From the NCBI GenBank assembly GCA_024234855.1, contig JACKNN010000004.1, positions 354,788 through 418,787 of the forward strand: a stretch of 64,000 nucleotides of DNA, given 5' to 3'. Shown here one piece after another: positions 63,451 to 64,000 of the stretch. The notes beneath the pieces are model-generated. The model did not search any database. It was not told the origin of the DNA and was given only the letters and a program-made list of their open reading frames with translations. Position numbers and translations under genes: made by a program. The stretch comes from Pseudomonadales bacterium. Its GTDB lineage: Bacteria > Pseudomonadota > Gammaproteobacteria > Pseudomonadales > Halieaceae. Numbering within the stretch: the first letter of the stretch is position 1; each line of letters opens with the position of its first letter.

Positions 63451-63592
63451 GCTGCCACCCTGCCATCCGCCGGTTGCCACCGCGTACTCCCTCACTGGCT
63501 CAGAGTGGCCACGTCGCTGCAAACCCCGGGTGGGGCATGGCTAGCCTCAGGGAGTAAACCGGCCAGGCAACTCCGGGCGCAGGGGTGGCAGC
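63451..63592. repeat. imperfect fold-back with two 50-bp arms
   Basis: Arms 63451-63500 and 63543-63592 are complementary in blocks (GCTGCCACCC, GTTGCC, TACTCCCT and GGCT, in order) with small gaps, about 70 per cent overall, around 42 bases. No gene is seen from 63281 to 63686, so this is the main structure there: a possible ncRNA, decayed fold-back element or attachment structure. Confidence 0.65.
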
Positions 63593-63686
63593 TTTACCTT
63601 GGGATCACTGACAGCCTTACTCTGGAATAGGTGGAGGGCATGGCCTGAATTAATCAACTCCAACTATATCTAGCGTCGGGCAGTAC

Positions 63687-64000
63687 TCAACGCTGAGCTT
63701 TCCACAAAAAGTAGTATTCACTTTCTCTTGCTTCTTCAGGCTCTCTCAGGAGTTTGTTGGCCTCCTGGAGGGTTTCAGAGACGGCAGTGTATCCTCCCAA
63801 TGCGGCCAGCACTGCCCCTGCGTTGGGGGAGATGGTACCCGCGTAGAGCCCCACCACCGCAGTCCCAGCCCCAAACAAGACTTTATCCTTAATCCTCTGT
63901 TTGGTCCGCTCCCGCCAGTTCCTAACTCGATGGTCGATACGGTTTATCTCTGGCAGAACCTCCTCTAGAAAGATGCTTGCCACCTTTTCCGGTTCCCACC
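63687..64000 (-). CDS. unknown protein, C-terminal part (runs off the window)
   Basis: The frame is open to the window edge; the last ~104 residues are visible. They comprise a charged helical stretch (VASIFLEEVLPEINRIDHRV, then RNWRERTKQRIKDKV), one or two hydrophobic helices rich in Gly/Ala (LFGAGTAVVGLYAGTI, AGAVLAALGGYTAV), and a charged tail (LREPEEARESEYYFLWKAQR). A GTG at 63983 could start a 98-residue protein, but uninterrupted codons before it suggest a longer one. I do not recognise the family. Its place after a tRNA and the plainer codon choice hint at acquired DNA. Confidence 0.5.
   Translation of the reverse strand, partial: WEPEKVASIFLEEVLPEINRIDHRVRNWRERTKQRIKDKVLFGAGTAVVGLYAGTISPNAGAVLAALGGYTAVSETLQEANKLLREPEEARESEYYFLWKAQR

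Noticed and set aside
63215..63466. Minus-strand frame of 83 codons ending in QKDLNLRPADYESDALTN
   Set aside because: It runs antisense through the tRNA; this peptide is a well-known false annotation of tRNA genes.

Overview
The window is high-GC, densely packed chromosomal DNA from a gammaproteobacterium. Several gene orders resemble Pseudomonas and its marine relatives: amgK-murU divergent from lptD, lptD-surA-pdxA-rsmA-apaG-apaH, rpe-trpE, trpGDC convergent with a 214-residue Crp/Vfr protein, dusB-fis-purH-purD, accB-accC-prmA, and rpsU-yqeY-dnaG-rpoD followed by a CAU tRNA. With the DcaP porin, the DUF2333 protein and the periplasmic glutaminase, this fits a marine Halieaceae/Cellvibrionales-type organism. 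That placement is an inference, not a measured phylogeny.

Layout. 1-7.5 kb (minus): an RND pump (permease cut by the window edge, plus lipoprotein adaptor) and an S9 peptidase-PBP1b-LpoP-like lipoprotein run. 7.9-12.8 kb (minus): a four-gene operon of AI-2E-family membrane protein, outer-membrane factor, HlyD adaptor and DUF2955 membrane protein. 13.0-16.9 kb: a gene graveyard with remnants of a second glutaminase, a PHA synthase, an RND pump, an outer-membrane factor and a BKACE enzyme, around an intact PPK2 and two small unknown genes. 17-21.4 kb (minus): periplasmic glutaminase with a DcaP-type porin, and a SulP transporter. 21.6-27 kb: adenosine kinase, DNA polymerase II, pentapeptide protein, DUF2333, copper chaperone. 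27.2-38.7 kb (plus, except one OsmC gene): dsbD, aroQ-accB-accC, prmA, dusB-fis, purH-purD, coq7, crp.

38.7-45.6 kb (minus): amgK-murU-rpe, a repeat cluster, then trpE-G-D-C preceded by a promoter and a leader peptide ending Trp-Arg-Trp. 45.8-55.6 kb: the envelope/RNA-modification run lptD to cca, interrupted by a minus-strand ABC-2 exporter pair between pdxA and rsmA. 55.6-57.6 kb (minus): tsaD-folB-folK. 57.7-62.5 kb (plus): the macromolecular synthesis operon. 62.5-64 kb: a decayed lysozyme-inhibitor gene, a CAU tRNA, two fold-back sequences and the end of an unknown gene.

Most of the window is housekeeping: LPS export and porin folding, peptidoglycan synthesis and recycling, fatty-acid initiation, purine and tryptophan synthesis, and replication/transcription. 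The unusual parts are the rpe-trpE repeat cluster, where two perfect hairpins with unrelated arms carry the same 22-nt core in opposite orientation; the cluster of internally deleted genes; the trp leader; a helically phased tandem repeat upstream of lptD; and the structured DNA downstream of the tRNA.
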